Assembly: GCA_019187185.1 (NCBI GenBank)
Contig: JABAQU010000023.1
Coordinates: 115,348-179,347, forward strand
Source: Steroidobacteraceae bacterium
Lineage (GTDB): Bacteria > Pseudomonadota > Gammaproteobacteria > Steroidobacterales > Steroidobacteraceae
DNA length: 64,000 nucleotides
Direction: 5' to 3'
Position 1 is the first letter of the stretch. Each line of letters opens with the position of its first letter. The position numbers were made by a program, and so were the translations under genes. The notes beneath the pieces were generated by a model that was not told the DNA's origin, made no database searches, and was given only the letters and a program-made list of their open reading frames with translations. Positions 1 through 10,129 of the stretch are shown piece by piece.

Positions 1-86
1 CCGAGTCGTTCTATCTCTGGCGCGGCGTGCGCCCCGACACGCGGGCCGTGATCGACGTGCTCAAGGACTGGCGCACGTCGTCGTAG
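1..86 (+). CDS. C-terminal end of a gene entering from the left
   Basis: The window opens inside a reading frame (codons from base 3) that ends at TAG 84-86. About 27 residues are visible, ending in [10 protein letters not shown]. The pattern of an aromatic stretch followed by a short C-terminal helix is compatible with the effector domain of a LysR-type regulator, but too little is present to assign a family. It converges on the polymerase-domain gene on the other strand and overlaps its 3' end by about 75 bases, so one of the two stops may lie in non-conserved sequence. Confidence 0.4.
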   Translation, partial: ESFYLWRGVRPDTRAVIDVLKDWRTSS

Positions 87-850
87 CCCGACCACTGGCG
101 TTCCCGCTCGCTCGCCGCCGCCGCATCGAGAGCGCGCAGCGTGTATCGGGGCAGCACATCGCTCGATTCGACCTCGCGCCACGACAGAGGCACCGCAACC
201 GGCACGCCGGGACGCCACCGCGGACTGAACGCGGCCACGGCCGACGCCCCGCGCGCATTGCGCAGATAGTCGATGAACACCTTGCCCTGCCGTGCCGTAG
301 CCCCCGGGCGAGCGGTGTAGTCGTCCGGCGCGGCACGTGCAAAGTGCTGCGAGACCGCCCGCGAGAAATCGAGCACGCGCACCCAGCGCGGGCGCGGCAC
401 CGTGAGCGGCACGACGACATGGAGCCCGCTGCCCCCGGTCGATTTCGCGAACGAGACGAGTCCGAGGTCCGCGAGGAAATCGCGAACGGCGCAGGCCGCA
501 GCGCGCAGCCGGGCCCACGGCAGGCCCGCACCCGGATCGAGATCGAACGTGAGCCGGTCCGCGCACGCCACGAACCCGCGCTTCGTGCCGGCGGTGTGCA
601 GTTCGACGACGCCGAGCTGCGCGAGCGCCGCGAGGTCCGCGCGCGTGTCGCACGTGGCGACTCCACGCGCCCCCGGAATATGGCGCTGGAAGAAGGGTGC
701 CCGATCACCGGCGAACCGCAGTACCGACAACGGCCGGCCGGCGAGTTGCGGCAGGAGGGTACCCGCGACCGCATCGAACCACGCGGCGAGTTCGGCTTTC
801 GTGACGCCGTCGCCGGGGTAGAGCACGCGTTCGGGGTGTGTCAGCCTCAC
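11..850 (-). CDS. Stand-alone LigD-type polymerase (Prim-Pol) domain protein
   Basis: This 279-aa protein corresponds to the polymerase module of bacterial DNA ligase D, an archaeo-eukaryotic-primase-fold nucleotidyltransferase used in end joining. Visible motifs are THPERVLYP near the start, the metal-binding FDLDPG, the nucleotide-binding [13 protein letters not shown] and the late [13 protein letters not shown] stretch. No ligase or 3'-phosphoesterase domain is attached and no Ku gene is in the window, so the partner is unknown. There is no ATG. The chosen GTG (848-850) overlaps the TGA of gor, which implies translational coupling. The reading frame stays open upstream inside gor, so the start rests on that overlap and on family length (about 280-300 aa). 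The last ~25 residues overlap a convergent gene end. Confidence 0.85.
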   Translation of the reverse strand: MRLTHPERVLYPGDGVTKAELAAWFDAVAGTLLPQLAGRPLSVLRFAGDRAPFFQRHIPGARGVATCDTRADLAALAQLGVVELHTAGTKRGFVACADRLTFDLDPGAGLPWARLRAAACAVRDFLADLGLVSFAKSTGGSGLHVVVPLTVPRPRWVRVLDFSRAVSQHFARAAPDDYTARPGATARQGKVFIDYLRNARGASAVAAFSPRWRPGVPVAVPLSWREVESSDVLPRYTLRALDAAAASERERQWSGYDDVRQSLSTSITARVSGRTPRQR

Positions 851-2193
851 ATCGTGACGAATTCCTCGGCGCTCGTCGGGTGGATCGCGACGGTGTCGTC
901 GAAGTCGCGCTTGCGCGCGCCCATTCTCACCGCGACGGCGAAGCCTTGCAGCATCTCGTCGGCGCCCTCGCCGATCACGTGCAGCCCGACGATGCGCTCG
1001 TCGGGACCCGCGACGACCAGCTTCATTTCGGCGCGCGGCTTGCGGGCCGTCAGCGCGTGGTACATCGGCACGAAGCCCGATGTGTAGGTGCGCACGGCCG
1101 CATCGCCGTGGCGCGCGCGCGCCTCGGCCTCGGTGAGCCCGACCGTACCGATCGGCGGATGCGTGAAAATGACGGTCGGCACGTTCTCGTAGTCGAGATG
1201 GCGACCCGTCATGCCGCCGTAAAGCCGGTCCGACAGGCGCCGCCCGGCCGCAATCGCCACCGGTGTCAACGGCAGCCGGCCCGTCACGTCGCCGATCGCG
1301 AATACGTGTGCGGCGCTCGTCTGCTGCCAAGCGTCGACCTTCACGAATCCCGTCGCGTCGAGCTCGACCCCCGCGAGTGCGAGCCCGAGGTCGTCGACCG
1401 CCGGCTCGCGCCCGGCGGCCCACAGCAGGTAATCGACGGGCGGCAGCACGCGCCCGTCTTCGAGCGTGAGCTCGAGCGCATCGCCCTTCGTCGCGAGCGA
1501 CGCGGCGCGCGCGGCGGTAACGATCTCGATACCCGATTCGCGCAGGGCGCGCATTGCGCCCGCACCGAGCATCGCATCGAACGAGCGCAGCACGCTGTCG
1601 TACCGGATCGCGAGCGTCACTTCCGAACCGAGCGCCGCCAGGATCCCTGCGAGTTCCACCGCGACATAACCGCTGCCCGCGATCAGTGTGCGCGCCGGCA
1701 CGGCCTCGAGCCCGAAGAAGCCGTCCGAATCGATGCAACGCTCGCCGCCCGGGAACAGCGCGCGCTGCGGCCGGCCGCCGGTGGCGATCACGATGCGTTC
1801 GGCCCGCAACCTGCGTTCGCCGACCGCGAGCTCGTGCGTGCCCGCAAACCGTGCGCGGCCGCGGACCAGCGCGACGCCACGCCTGTCGAGGTTCTGCGCA
1901 TAAATGTCGTTCAGCCGCGCGACATAGGCATCGCGCTTCGCCTTGAGCGCGCCGAAATCGAGCCCGCGCACATCGAGCGCGAAGCCGTAGTCGGCGGCGT
2001 CCTCGAGCCCTGCCGCCAGCTCCGCCGCGTTCCACATCACCTTCTTCGGCACGCAACCGACGTTGACGCAGGTGCCGCCGAGGCGGCCGGATTCGATCAC
2101 CACGGCGCGCGCGCCGTACTGCGCCGCGCGCTGCGCGCAGGCGAGCCCGCCGCTGCCGCCACCGATGACGGCGAGGTCGTAGTTTTCAGGCAT
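847..2193 (-). CDS. gor: Glutathione-disulfide reductase
   Basis: A 448-aa class I flavin disulfide oxidoreductase that reduces glutathione disulfide with NADPH in the cytoplasm. The N-terminal FAD-binding motif GGGSGGL spans residues 11-17. The redox pair is C42/C47 in [13 protein letters not shown]. The second dinucleotide fold [11 protein letters not shown] is followed by two arginines (IRYDSVLR), as in NADPH-specific members. The C-terminal HPTSAEE carries the catalytic His/Glu of the dimer partner. Length matches the family. The gene is divergent from prlC across only 31 bp and is followed, with overlapping stop and start, by the polymerase-domain gene. Confidence 0.95.
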   Translation of the reverse strand: MPENYDLAVIGGGSGGLACAQRAAQYGARAVVIESGRLGGTCVNVGCVPKKVMWNAAELAAGLEDAADYGFALDVRGLDFGALKAKRDAYVARLNDIYAQNLDRRGVALVRGRARFAGTHELAVGERRLRAERIVIATGGRPQRALFPGGERCIDSDGFFGLEAVPARTLIAGSGYVAVELAGILAALGSEVTLAIRYDSVLRSFDAMLGAGAMRALRESGIEIVTAARAASLATKGDALELTLEDGRVLPPVDYLLWAAGREPAVDDLGLALAGVELDATGFVKVDAWQQTSAAHVFAIGDVTGRLPLTPVAIAAGRRLSDRLYGGMTGRHLDYENVPTVIFTHPPIGTVGLTEAEARARHGDAAVRTYTSGFVPMYHALTARKPRAEMKLVVAGPDERIVGLHVIGEGADEMLQGFAVAVRMGARKRDFDDTVAIHPTSAEEFVTM

Positions 2194-2224
2194 TTCGCAT
2201 TGTACACACGGCTACAATGACGGC
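2194..2224. promoter_or_regulatory. Divergent gor/prlC promoter region with two TACAAT boxes
   Basis: The 31-bp gap holds TACAAT at 2213-2218 on the plus strand and another TACAAT on the minus strand (2204-2199). Each lies 5-6 bases from the ATG of its own gene. If both are -10 boxes, transcription of prlC and gor would start at or next to the start codon, giving leaderless mRNAs. The -35 regions would then lie inside the opposing genes and match consensus poorly. No Shine-Dalgarno sequence fits in the gap for either gene. Confidence 0.55.
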
Positions 2225-4240
2225 ATGACGAACCCCCTGCTGTCCGACGAGTTGCTGCCGCATTTCGCCGCGATCCGCCCGGAACATGTCGAGCCCGCGA
2301 TCCGCTCCCTGCTCGAGTCGAGCCGCTCGCAGGTCGCCGCGATCGAAGCCACGGATCCGCCGACTTTCGCGACGGTCGTCGAGCCGCTCGAAGAACTCGG
2401 CCATCGCCTGAGCCGTACGTGGTCGCCGGTGAGCCACCTGAACGCAGTCATGAATTCGACGCCGCTGCGGGAGGCCTTCAACGCGTGCCTGCCGCTCATC
2501 ACCGACTACCAGACCGATCTCGCGCAGAGCACGGCACTCTATCGCGCGTATGCCGCGGTGGCCGAGCGCGAGGCCGCCACGCTCGATCCGGTGCAGCGCC
2601 GCGTCGTCGAGCAGATGCTGCGCGATTTCCGCCTCGCGGGCGTCGCGCTCGAACCGCAGAAGAAGCAACGGTTCAAGGCGGTCATGCTCGAGCTCGCCGG
2701 ACTGCAGTCGAAGTTCGAGGAGAACGTGCTCGATGCGACCAACGCCTGGCGACGGCATGTCACCGATCCGGCCGAGCTCGCAGGTCTCAACGAGGCGATC
2801 GTCGAGCAGGCGCGCCAGCGCGCGCACGATGCACGCCAGGAGGGCTGGGTGCTCACGCTCGACCAGCCGACCTATGTCGCCGTGATCACCGACGCCGAAT
2901 CACCGGCCCTGCGCCGCGATTTCTACGAGGCCTGGACCACCCGCGCATCGGACCAGGGGCCGCTCGCGGGGCGCTGGGACAACACGCAGGCCATGGAGGA
3001 CATCCTGCGGCTGCGGCACGAAGCGGCGACACTGCTCGGCTACGGCAACTTCGCGGACTATGCGCTCGCAACGCGCATGGCGAAGAGCGTGCCGGAGGTC
3101 ATCGAGTTCCTGCACAGCCTCGCGCGCGCCGCGCGCCCGGCAGCGCAGCGCGAATTCGCCGAGCTCGAGACATTTGCCGGCGGCAAGCTCGAGCCGTGGG
3201 ACGTGGCCTTCTGGGCCGAACGCCTGCAACGCAGCCGCTTCTCGGTCTCGCAGGAGGAGTTGCGGCCGTACTTCCCGCTGCCGCGCGTGCTCGCGGGCCT
3301 GTTCGGGGTCGCCGAGCGCCTGTTCGGCATCCGGATCGTCGAACGCGGCGGGGTCGAGGTGTGGCACGACGACGTGCGCTACTTCGTGATCGAGGCGCGC
3401 GGCGCCACGGTCGGCAGCTTCTTCCTCGACCCCTACGCCCGTGCCCACAAGCGCAGCGGCGCGTGGATGGACGATTGCGTCGGGCGCAAGGTCACCACCG
3501 GCGGCTCGACCAATCCCGTCGCCTATCTCGTCTGCAACTTCCTGCCGCCGACGGGCGCGCAGCCGGCACTGCTCACGCACGACGACGTCGTGACGCTGTT
3601 TCACGAGTTCGGCCACGGGCTGCACCACATGCTGACCCGCGTCGCCTACCCGAGCCTCGCCGGCATCAACGGCGTCGCGTGGGATGCAGTGGAGCTGCCG
3701 AGCCAGTTCTTCGAGAACTATGCGTGGCACGAAGGCGTGCTCGGCGAGATATCGGCGCATTATTCGACCGGCGCGCCGTTGCCCGCGGACAAGCAGCGCC
3801 AGCTGATGGCGACCCGCAGCTTCCACGCGGGCCTCGCGACGATGCGCCAGCTCGAGTTCGCGCTGTTCGACTTCCTGCTGCATGCGCGCTACGCGCCCGA
3901 ACGCGGCGGCCGCGTGCTCGAGACGCTCGCCGAGGTGCGGCGGGAAGTCAGTGTGATACCGGCGCCCGCGTGGAACCGCTTTCCGCACAGCTTCGGCCAT
4001 GTGTTTGCCGGCGGCTATGCGGCGGGGTACTACAGCTACAAGTGGGCGGAAGTGCTCGCCGCCGATGCGTTCTCCGCCTTCGAGGAAGCGGGCGTCTTCA
4101 ACCGCGCGACGGCCGACCGCTTCCTCGACTCGATCCTCTCGCGCGGCGGCAGCCGCGATCCGCTCGAAGCCTTCGTCGAGTTTCGCGGCAGGAAGCCCGA
4201 CATCGCCCCGCTCCTGCGCCAGCACGGCATCGCCGCCTGA
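2225..4240 (+). CDS. prlC: Oligopeptidase A (M3 family metallopeptidase)
   Basis: A 671-aa cytoplasmic zinc oligopeptidase that degrades short peptides, including cleaved signal peptides. The M3 signature [11 protein letters not shown] starts at residue 460, giving zinc ligands H460 and H464 with catalytic E461. The helical N-terminal half beginning [12 protein letters not shown] and the overall length match proteobacterial OpdA/PrlC. The ATG at 2225 follows a TACAAT box with no room for a ribosome binding site. The TGA overlaps the ATG of xthA, so the two genes are probably cotranscribed. Confidence 0.95.
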   Translation: MTNPLLSDELLPHFAAIRPEHVEPAIRSLLESSRSQVAAIEATDPPTFATVVEPLEELGHRLSRTWSPVSHLNAVMNSTPLREAFNACLPLITDYQTDLAQSTALYRAYAAVAEREAATLDPVQRRVVEQMLRDFRLAGVALEPQKKQRFKAVMLELAGLQSKFEENVLDATNAWRRHVTDPAELAGLNEAIVEQARQRAHDARQEGWVLTLDQPTYVAVITDAESPALRRDFYEAWTTRASDQGPLAGRWDNTQAMEDILRLRHEAATLLGYGNFADYALATRMAKSVPEVIEFLHSLARAARPAAQREFAELETFAGGKLEPWDVAFWAERLQRSRFSVSQEELRPYFPLPRVLAGLFGVAERLFGIRIVERGGVEVWHDDVRYFVIEARGATVGSFFLDPYARAHKRSGAWMDDCVGRKVTTGGSTNPVAYLVCNFLPPTGAQPALLTHDDVVTLFHEFGHGLHHMLTRVAYPSLAGINGVAWDAVELPSQFFENYAWHEGVLGEISAHYSTGAPLPADKQRQLMATRSFHAGLATMRQLEFALFDFLLHARYAPERGGRVLETLAEVRREVSVIPAPAWNRFPHSFGHVFAGGYAAGYYSYKWAEVLAADAFSAFEEAGVFNRATADRFLDSILSRGGSRDPLEAFVEFRGRKPDIAPLLRQHGIAA

Positions 4241-5010
4241 TGCGCACGATCGCGACATGGAACGTCAATTCTCTGCGGGTGCGCCTGCCGCAGCTGACCG
4301 AATGGCTCGCGAGCCGGCCGGTGCACACGCTCGCGCTGCAGGAGACGAAGCTCGAGGACGGCGCCTTCCCGCGCGCCGAGCTCGAGGCGCTCGGCTACCA
4401 GGTCGCCTGCAACGGCCAGCGCACCTACAACGGCGTCGCGATCCTCGCCCGCGCACCACTGCACGACATCGTCACGGACATTGGGGGCTTCGAGGACCCG
4501 CAGCGCCGCGTGCTCGCGGCGACCATCGACGGCGTGCGTGTCGTGAACCTCTACGTGCCGAACGGCCAGGCGGTCGGGTCCGACAAGTACGCGTACAAGC
4601 TGCGCTGGCTCGAGGCGCTGCGCGGCTGGCTGGCGCAGGAACTGGCGCGACATTCGCAGCTCATCGTGCTCGGCGATTTCAACATCGCGCCGGAGGACCG
4701 CGACGTGCACGACCCGGCCAGGTGGGAAGGCTCGGTGCACGTCAGCGCACCGGAACGCACGGCGCTCGCCGCGCTCGTCGCGCTCGGTCTCGAGGACAGT
4801 TTTCGCCTGTTCGAGCAACCGCAAGACTCCTTCAGCTGGTGGGATTACCGCCAGGGCGCGTTTCGCCGCAATCACGGGCTGCGCATCGACCTGCTGCTCG
4901 TGTCGGCGGCGCTCGCCGCCCGCTGCCGGGAGTCCGCGATCGACCGTGAGCCGCGTCGCGCCGAGCGGCCGTCGGACCATGCGCCGGCCTACGCGAGCTT
5001 TGACATATAG
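4240..5010 (+). CDS. xthA: Exodeoxyribonuclease III
   Basis: A 256-aa endonuclease/exonuclease/phosphatase-fold enzyme that acts at abasic sites and as a 3'-5' exonuclease in base excision repair. Visible catalytic motifs are TWNVNSLR (Asn/metal site), LQETKLED (metal-binding Glu), [10 protein letters not shown] (Asp/Asn) and the terminal SDHAP (Asp-His). The ATG overlaps the prlC stop (TGATG), and length is standard. An open frame extends upstream through prlC, but the conserved N-terminus [13 protein letters not shown] fixes the start. Confidence 0.95.
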   Translation: MRTIATWNVNSLRVRLPQLTEWLASRPVHTLALQETKLEDGAFPRAELEALGYQVACNGQRTYNGVAILARAPLHDIVTDIGGFEDPQRRVLAATIDGVRVVNLYVPNGQAVGSDKYAYKLRWLEALRGWLAQELARHSQLIVLGDFNIAPEDRDVHDPARWEGSVHVSAPERTALAALVALGLEDSFRLFEQPQDSFSWWDYRQGAFRRNHGLRIDLLLVSAALAARCRESAIDREPRRAERPSDHAPAYASFDI

Positions 5011-5108
5011 GCAGGCAAACCCTGAAGCGCCGGAAAGTGTGCGCTGCGTCGCTGGCGCGCTGTTTATCGGCGGCCTAGACTCGTGCAAGTTGACCGTCAG
5101 CGCGACCG

Positions 5109-6107
5109 ATGAAGCCCAACCGACGCAGCGACTTCGACGTCACGAACACCGTCCAGGTGAGTTCGCCCAACGCGGTCTGCGAAGCCGTCAAGAAGCTCTT
5201 CACTGCCACGTGGCCCGGCGCACCGTTCGACGCCGTCGTGCGCGCGTTCGACCGCCTGGATGAAGTGTTCTCGGGCCGCGACCCCCAGTACCACGCGCTC
5301 GACACCGTCTATCACGACACGCAGCACACGCTCGACATCACGCTCGCGATGGCGCGCCTCTGCGCGGGCTACGAGCGTGCGGCGCCGCCAGGGCGCTCCC
5401 TCGGCGCCGAACGCGCGACGATCGGCCTCATCACCGCGCTCTTCCACGACGTCGGTTACCTGCGCGAACGCAGCGACACGGTGACCCAGAACGGCGCGGA
5501 ACTGACCGCCACGCACGTCGCGCGGGGCGCGAAGTTCCTCGAGCAGTATCTGCCGCAGGCGGGGTTCGAGAGCTGGGTGCCGATCGCGACCCAGATCATC
5601 CATTTCACGGGCTACGAAGTGCCGCTCGAGGCAATCGTCGTGTTCGACGAGCGCGACCGCAAGCTCGGCCATCTCCTCGGCACCGCCGACATGATCGCGC
5701 AGATGGCCGACCGCTGTTACCTCGAGAAGTGCCGCGACCGCCTGTACCCCGAGTTCGTGCTCGGCGGCTACGCGCTGCCGCTGTCGAACCAGGGCGCGCG
5801 GCAGGTGAAGTATGCGTCCGGCCTCGATCTCCTGCGCCAGACGCCCCAGTTCATCGCCGAGACCCGCATGAAGCGCCTCGACGGCGTCTTCGGATCGGCC
5901 TACCGCTACGTCGAGGTCCTGTTCGACGGCACGAATCCGTACATGGAAGCGATCGACCGCAACCTCGGGTTCCTGAAGCAGGTGCTGCGCAGCGAGAGCT
6001 GGCGCATGCTGCGGCGCAATCCGCCGGTCTTCGCCGCGGGTGACGATCCGCTCGCGACGACGCGCGGACTCGCGATGGGCTATATCCGCAAGGCCTGGAG
6101 CCAGTAG
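5109..6107 (+). CDS. HD-domain metal-dependent phosphohydrolase
   Basis: A 332-aa HD-superfamily protein with metal ligands in YHDTQHTLD and, about 45 residues later, in LFHDVGYLRE. Further His/Asp positions occur in HFTGYE and LLGTADMIAQMADR, giving the usual HD-domain order. The substrate cannot be read from sequence. The helical arrangement resembles the catalytic domain of cyclic-nucleotide phosphodiesterases, but no sensory domain is attached. The gene stands alone between xthA and a convergent peptidase gene. Confidence 0.75.
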   Translation: MKPNRRSDFDVTNTVQVSSPNAVCEAVKKLFTATWPGAPFDAVVRAFDRLDEVFSGRDPQYHALDTVYHDTQHTLDITLAMARLCAGYERAAPPGRSLGAERATIGLITALFHDVGYLRERSDTVTQNGAELTATHVARGAKFLEQYLPQAGFESWVPIATQIIHFTGYEVPLEAIVVFDERDRKLGHLLGTADMIAQMADRCYLEKCRDRLYPEFVLGGYALPLSNQGARQVKYASGLDLLRQTPQFIAETRMKRLDGVFGSAYRYVEVLFDGTNPYMEAIDRNLGFLKQVLRSESWRMLRRNPPVFAAGDDPLATTRGLAMGYIRKAWSQ

Positions 6108-6134
6108 CCACGCCCCCGGGCGCGCGATGCGCGG

Positions 6135-6806
6135 TCAGCCGGTGCGCTGCACGTATCGCTCGCGAATCTCCTCCATTCTCTCGATCACGCGCGCCTTGCC
6201 CTCGACATCCGCGCCGGCGATCGCCTCGGTCATCACGTCCACCGTGAGCGCAGCAGCGGCCGGCCGGGCCATCGCACCGAAGCTCAGGTGCCACGGCTCG
6301 GGTTGCACGCCGCCGAGATCGCGCGTGTACGGCCGGTAGAATCCGAAGCGGTCCATCGAGGCGGTGAGCCACTCGTCGAGCGCGCGGAAGACACCTCCCG
6401 GGGCATATTCCTGCGGCACGAGCTGCGGGCGGTAGCCCGCGGGCACGGCCGCCCGGTCGATCACGTCGATCTCGGTACCCCAATGATGGCGGCTCGCACC
6501 CGGCAACGCGGACCACGCGAGGATCGCGTCGATGCGCGCATCGGGGTCGAGCGTGGCGGGATCGAGCTCGCGACCCGCGCGGTCGAGCAAGGGACGCTCA
6601 CCGCGCCACTTGGCGTTCCAGATCGCGCACTGCCGGTCGAAATCGCGGAACGCGGAGACCGCCGCGAGTTCGATGCGCGCCTCGCTCCACGCGGCGTAGC
6701 TGAGTGCGCGCAGGGCCGCGACGACGTCGCGATGGAGCGTGCAGTGCAGGTCCGGCACGTCGACGACATGACTGCGCGCCCGGCCGGTCAGCTCGAACGC
6801 ATTCAT
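6135..6806 (-). CDS. M15-family D-Ala-D-Ala carboxypeptidase-like protein
   Basis: This 223-aa protein has the VanY/M15B zinc-peptidase signature. SRHHWGTEIDV supplies a zinc His and Asp, and EPWHLSF near residue 190 supplies the catalytic Glu and a zinc His. Family members trim D-Ala-D-Ala ends of peptidoglycan stems. No signal peptide is evident at the chosen ATG, so periplasmic action is not shown. It overlaps the FrnE-like gene upstream by four bases (ATGA), indicating a two-gene transcript. Confidence 0.85.
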   Translation of the reverse strand: MNAFELTGRARSHVVDVPDLHCTLHRDVVAALRALSYAAWSEARIELAAVSAFRDFDRQCAIWNAKWRGERPLLDRAGRELDPATLDPDARIDAILAWSALPGASRHHWGTEIDVIDRAAVPAGYRPQLVPQEYAPGGVFRALDEWLTASMDRFGFYRPYTRDLGGVQPEPWHLSFGAMARPAAAALTVDVMTEAIAGADVEGKARVIERMEEIRERYVQRTG

Positions 6807-7456
6807 GCGGTCTCGGCAGCTTCCGCGGCGAGACGGTCGAGCAGTTGCAGGAACACGGCCGGTTCCTGCGCGCCCGACACGAGATACCGGCGCTCGAAGA
6901 CAAACGCCGGTACGCCGGTGATGCCCCAGGAATGCGCACGCGCCTCGAGTGCAGCGATCTCGCGATGCAGTGCCGGCTCGTCGATCGCGGCGCGTGCGCC
7001 GTCCGCGTCGAGCCCGGCCTCGCGCGCGATCGCGACCAGCACGTCCGGGTCGCCGATGTCGCGGCCTTCGCAGAAGTAGGCTTTCAGCACGCGGCCCTTC
7101 ACGTCGGACTGCACTCGCGCGCCCTCCGGCGTGCCGGCGGCCCAGGCGATCAGCGCGTGCGAGCGTCGCGTGTTCGGCATCCGCGCGATGCGATCGAAGT
7201 GAAAGTCGATGCCGAGTCCGGTGCCGATCTCGCGCAGCGTGCGCTGTGCATCGGCGAAGCGGTTGGCGTCACCGAACTTCGCGCGCAGGTACTCCGCCCG
7301 GTCGGCGCCTTCCGGCGGCATGTCCGGATTCAGCTCGAACGGCAGCCAGCGCACGTCGATCGCCTGGGCCGGGCGCGCCGCCGCTGCCGCCTCGAACCGG
7401 CGCTTGCCGACATAACACCAGGGACACACTGTGTCCGAAAACACCTCGACGATCAC
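6803..7456 (-). CDS. FrnE-like DsbA-family oxidoreductase
   Basis: A 217-aa cytoplasmic thioredoxin-fold protein of the FrnE/HCCA-isomerase-like DsbA branch. The active site is VCPWCYVGKRRFE at residues 10-22. The helical insertion and the late GVPAFVFERRYLVSGAQ (cis-Pro loop) match the family. These proteins are thought to act as dithiol oxidoreductases or isomerases. The start is GTG 7454-7456, supported by an AGGAGG six bases upstream. It is the first gene of a pair with the M15 peptidase. Confidence 0.88.
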   Translation of the reverse strand: MIVEVFSDTVCPWCYVGKRRFEAAAAARPAQAIDVRWLPFELNPDMPPEGADRAEYLRAKFGDANRFADAQRTLREIGTGLGIDFHFDRIARMPNTRRSHALIAWAAGTPEGARVQSDVKGRVLKAYFCEGRDIGDPDVLVAIAREAGLDADGARAAIDEPALHREIAALEARAHSWGITGVPAFVFERRYLVSGAQEPAVFLQLLDRLAAEAAETA

Positions 7457-7629
7457 TGCGGCCTCCTGCGGAGATTCTAGGCTATTGTGGCGTTTGCCCT
7501 ACAGGGCGCCCACGCTGCCGGCGGGCCCGTGCGGTGTCACCCCGGCAGCCACCGGGATAAGATGGTAGAGTCGAGGAAATACAAGGGGATAGGCGCCAAG
7601 GTGGAAAGCCCGCACCCAGGCGCAGAATC

Positions 7630-10116
7630 GTGAATCGGCTCAGCCTCAAGCTGAAGTATGTCGCCGTGGCCATCGCGGCGATGGTGGCCGCAGCGCTGCT
7701 GCTCGGCACGCTCCTCCTTTTGCATGCGCGGTACGAATCGCGACTGCTGTCCGCGATCGCGACCACGGAGTATCGCCGCGCAATGAGCGACGAGCTCGCG
7801 GCGCGCGCCCAGTCGATCGGCGCGCACATGGCCGACACCGCCGCGCCCGCCCTGCTCGCGCGCGACCGCGCCGCGCTCGCGGCGAGCCTCGCACGGTTTG
7901 CCGACGATCCGGCCATCACGTCGATCGTGGTGCAGGACGCGGGCGGCGAGACACTCTTCGCATTGCACCGCGCGGCCAGCGCCGAGCCACCGCTCGTGTC
8001 GCGCGAGGTCTCGGAACCGGTGCGCGCGCAGGTGGCGGGATTTCCCGGGGCCACGACGCCCCGCACGATCGGCACCGTGCAGGTCTCGCTCACGGTGCAC
8101 GACAGCACGCCGGCGGACGTGGCGGCCCCGCTCGCCGCGGCCGGCCGCGAGCTGCTGCGCCGCGCGCTCTACGTGCTCACCGGCATCCTGCTCGTCGGCC
8201 TCGTCACTGCCGTGGCGCTCGCGTGGTGGGCGGCGCGCGGCATCGAGCGCCCGATCACGGCGCTGATCCGCTCCGCCGAACGCATCGGCCAGGGCGACCT
8301 CTCGCGGCCCACCGATATCGCGCGGCGCGACGAACTCGGCGAGCTGCAGCAGGCGCTCGAGCGCATGCGCCAGAAGCTGCGCCAGACGACAATCACGAAG
8401 AATTACCTGACGAGCGTGCTGACGGGCATGACCGACGCCGTGTTCGTCACCTCGCCCGAGGGCATCATCCGCGTCGCGAACCTCGCGGCGCAGCGCCTGC
8501 TCGGCTACGGCGAGGACGAACTGAACGGCCGCAGCATCGTCTCGCTGCTCGACGACGCGGATCGCGAGAGCTTCGACATCCTGCAGGCCGCGAACGAGAC
8601 GCGCGAGGCTGTCGTGCGTACGCGCAAGAACCAGACGATCCCGGTCTCGCTCACCGGCTCCCCGATCGCCACCGACGATCCGCAGTTCCAGGGTTGCATC
8701 TTCGTCGCGCGCAACATCACGGACCGGAAGCGCGCCGAACGGCGCATCCGCTACCTCGCCCGCTACGACGCGCTGACCAAGGTGCCGAACCGGATGCAGT
8801 TCCAGCACCTGCTGCAGCAGGCGATCGCGCGCGCGCTGCGCAATTCCCAGTCGGTTGCGCTGCTCTACCTCGACGTCGATCACTTCAAGGAAGTCAACGA
8901 CACCTTCGGCCACGCCGCGGGCGACCGCACGCTCGAAATCCTGACCGAGCGGCTGACGCGGGTACTGCCGAAAGACTCGGTGGTCGGCCGGCTCGCGGGC
9001 GACGAGTTTGCCGTGATGATCGACTCGCTCGCGGGCGACACGGACCATCGGGGACCGATCGGCCAGCTCGCGCGCTCGATCCTCGCCGAGACCGGCAAGC
9101 TCTTCCAGCTCGGCCAGCACGAGCTCTATCTCACCGCGAGCATCGGCATCGCGTTCTGCCCGCGCGACGCGGAAAACGTGATCGACCTCATCAGGAACGC
9201 CGACGCGGCGATGTACTACTCGAAGCAGAATGGCGGCAACACCTTCGCGTTCTACGCGCCGGAGATGAATGCCGCATCGGTCGAGCGGCTGATGCTGAAG
9301 AGCAAGCTGCGCCGCGCGCTCGAGCGCGACGAGCTGATCGTGAACTACCAGCCGAAGGTCGACCTGCAGACCGGCCGCATCATCGGCGCCGAGGGCCTGC
9401 TGCGCTGGCGGCTGCCGGGCCACGGCGACATTCCGCCGTCCCAGTTCATCCCGCTCGCCGAGGAGTCGAACCTGATCCTCGAGATCGGCGAGTGGGTGCT
9501 GAACCGCGTGTGCCTCGACTATCGCACGCTGCGGCGCGACGTGGCGGACCCCGGCCGCATCGCGCTCAACCTGTCGCTGAAGCAGCTGCGCCAGGCGTCG
9601 TTCATCGTGCGCTGCCGTTCGGTGTTCCGCCGCCACGGAGTGTCGCCCGCGGCGTTCGAACTCGAGATCACCGAATCGACCCTGATGGCTGACCCGCGGC
9701 GCACCGTGCACCTGCTCGGCGAGCTGCACGCGATGGGCGTACACCTGTCGATCGACGACTTCGGCACGGGCTATTCGTCACTGTCGGCGCTGCAGCAGTT
9801 CCCGATCGGCACGCTCAAGATCGACCAGTCCTTCGTTCGCAACATCACCGAGCATCAGGGCGACGCGACGATCGTGCGCACCATCATCGACATGGGCCGC
9901 AGCCTCGGCATGACCGTCACCGCCGAGGGCATCGAGACGCCGGGTCAGCTCGCGTTCCTGCGCAATCACCGCTGCGACTTCGGTCAGGGCCTGTTGTTCG
10001 GTGACTCGATGCCGCTCGAGGCCCTGCTCGAACTGCTGACGCGCCAGCAGAACGGCGCACCGCCGTTCGCCGCGCTGATCGCCACCGCAGCCGGCGCTGC
10101 GCAATTGTCCGCCTGA
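7630..10116 (+). CDS. Membrane HAMP-PAS-GGDEF-EAL cyclic-di-GMP protein
   Basis: An 828-aa inner-membrane signalling protein. Order: TM1 (about 9-30), a periplasmic segment of about 145 residues, TM2 (about 175-198), HAMP, PAS (about 255-370), GGDEF and EAL. The cyclase site reads AGDEF at 456-460, a variant often still active. In the phosphodiesterase domain the namesake motif is EGL (588-590) and keeps the catalytic Glu. ELEITES, DDFGTGYSS, the Lys in LKIDQSF and AEGIET are also present, so c-di-GMP hydrolysis looks possible. The start codon is GTG. The following ABC-F gene begins 13 bases downstream. Confidence 0.93.
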   Translation: MNRLSLKLKYVAVAIAAMVAAALLLGTLLLLHARYESRLLSAIATTEYRRAMSDELAARAQSIGAHMADTAAPALLARDRAALAASLARFADDPAITSIVVQDAGGETLFALHRAASAEPPLVSREVSEPVRAQVAGFPGATTPRTIGTVQVSLTVHDSTPADVAAPLAAAGRELLRRALYVLTGILLVGLVTAVALAWWAARGIERPITALIRSAERIGQGDLSRPTDIARRDELGELQQALERMRQKLRQTTITKNYLTSVLTGMTDAVFVTSPEGIIRVANLAAQRLLGYGEDELNGRSIVSLLDDADRESFDILQAANETREAVVRTRKNQTIPVSLTGSPIATDDPQFQGCIFVARNITDRKRAERRIRYLARYDALTKVPNRMQFQHLLQQAIARALRNSQSVALLYLDVDHFKEVNDTFGHAAGDRTLEILTERLTRVLPKDSVVGRLAGDEFAVMIDSLAGDTDHRGPIGQLARSILAETGKLFQLGQHELYLTASIGIAFCPRDAENVIDLIRNADAAMYYSKQNGGNTFAFYAPEMNAASVERLMLKSKLRRALERDELIVNYQPKVDLQTGRIIGAEGLLRWRLPGHGDIPPSQFIPLAEESNLILEIGEWVLNRVCLDYRTLRRDVADPGRIALNLSLKQLRQASFIVRCRSVFRRHGVSPAAFELEITESTLMADPRRTVHLLGELHAMGVHLSIDDFGTGYSSLSALQQFPIGTLKIDQSFVRNITEHQGDATIVRTIIDMGRSLGMTVTAEGIETPGQLAFLRNHRCDFGQGLLFGDSMPLEALLELLTRQQNGAPPFAALIATAAGAAQLSA

Positions 10117-10129
10117 GGCGCGCCGCACC

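Noticed and set aside
2419..5010. An 863-codon plus-strand frame that seems to fuse another protein to exonuclease III
   Set aside because: The first two thirds are an out-of-frame reading of prlC. Only the part from 4240 is the real xthA.
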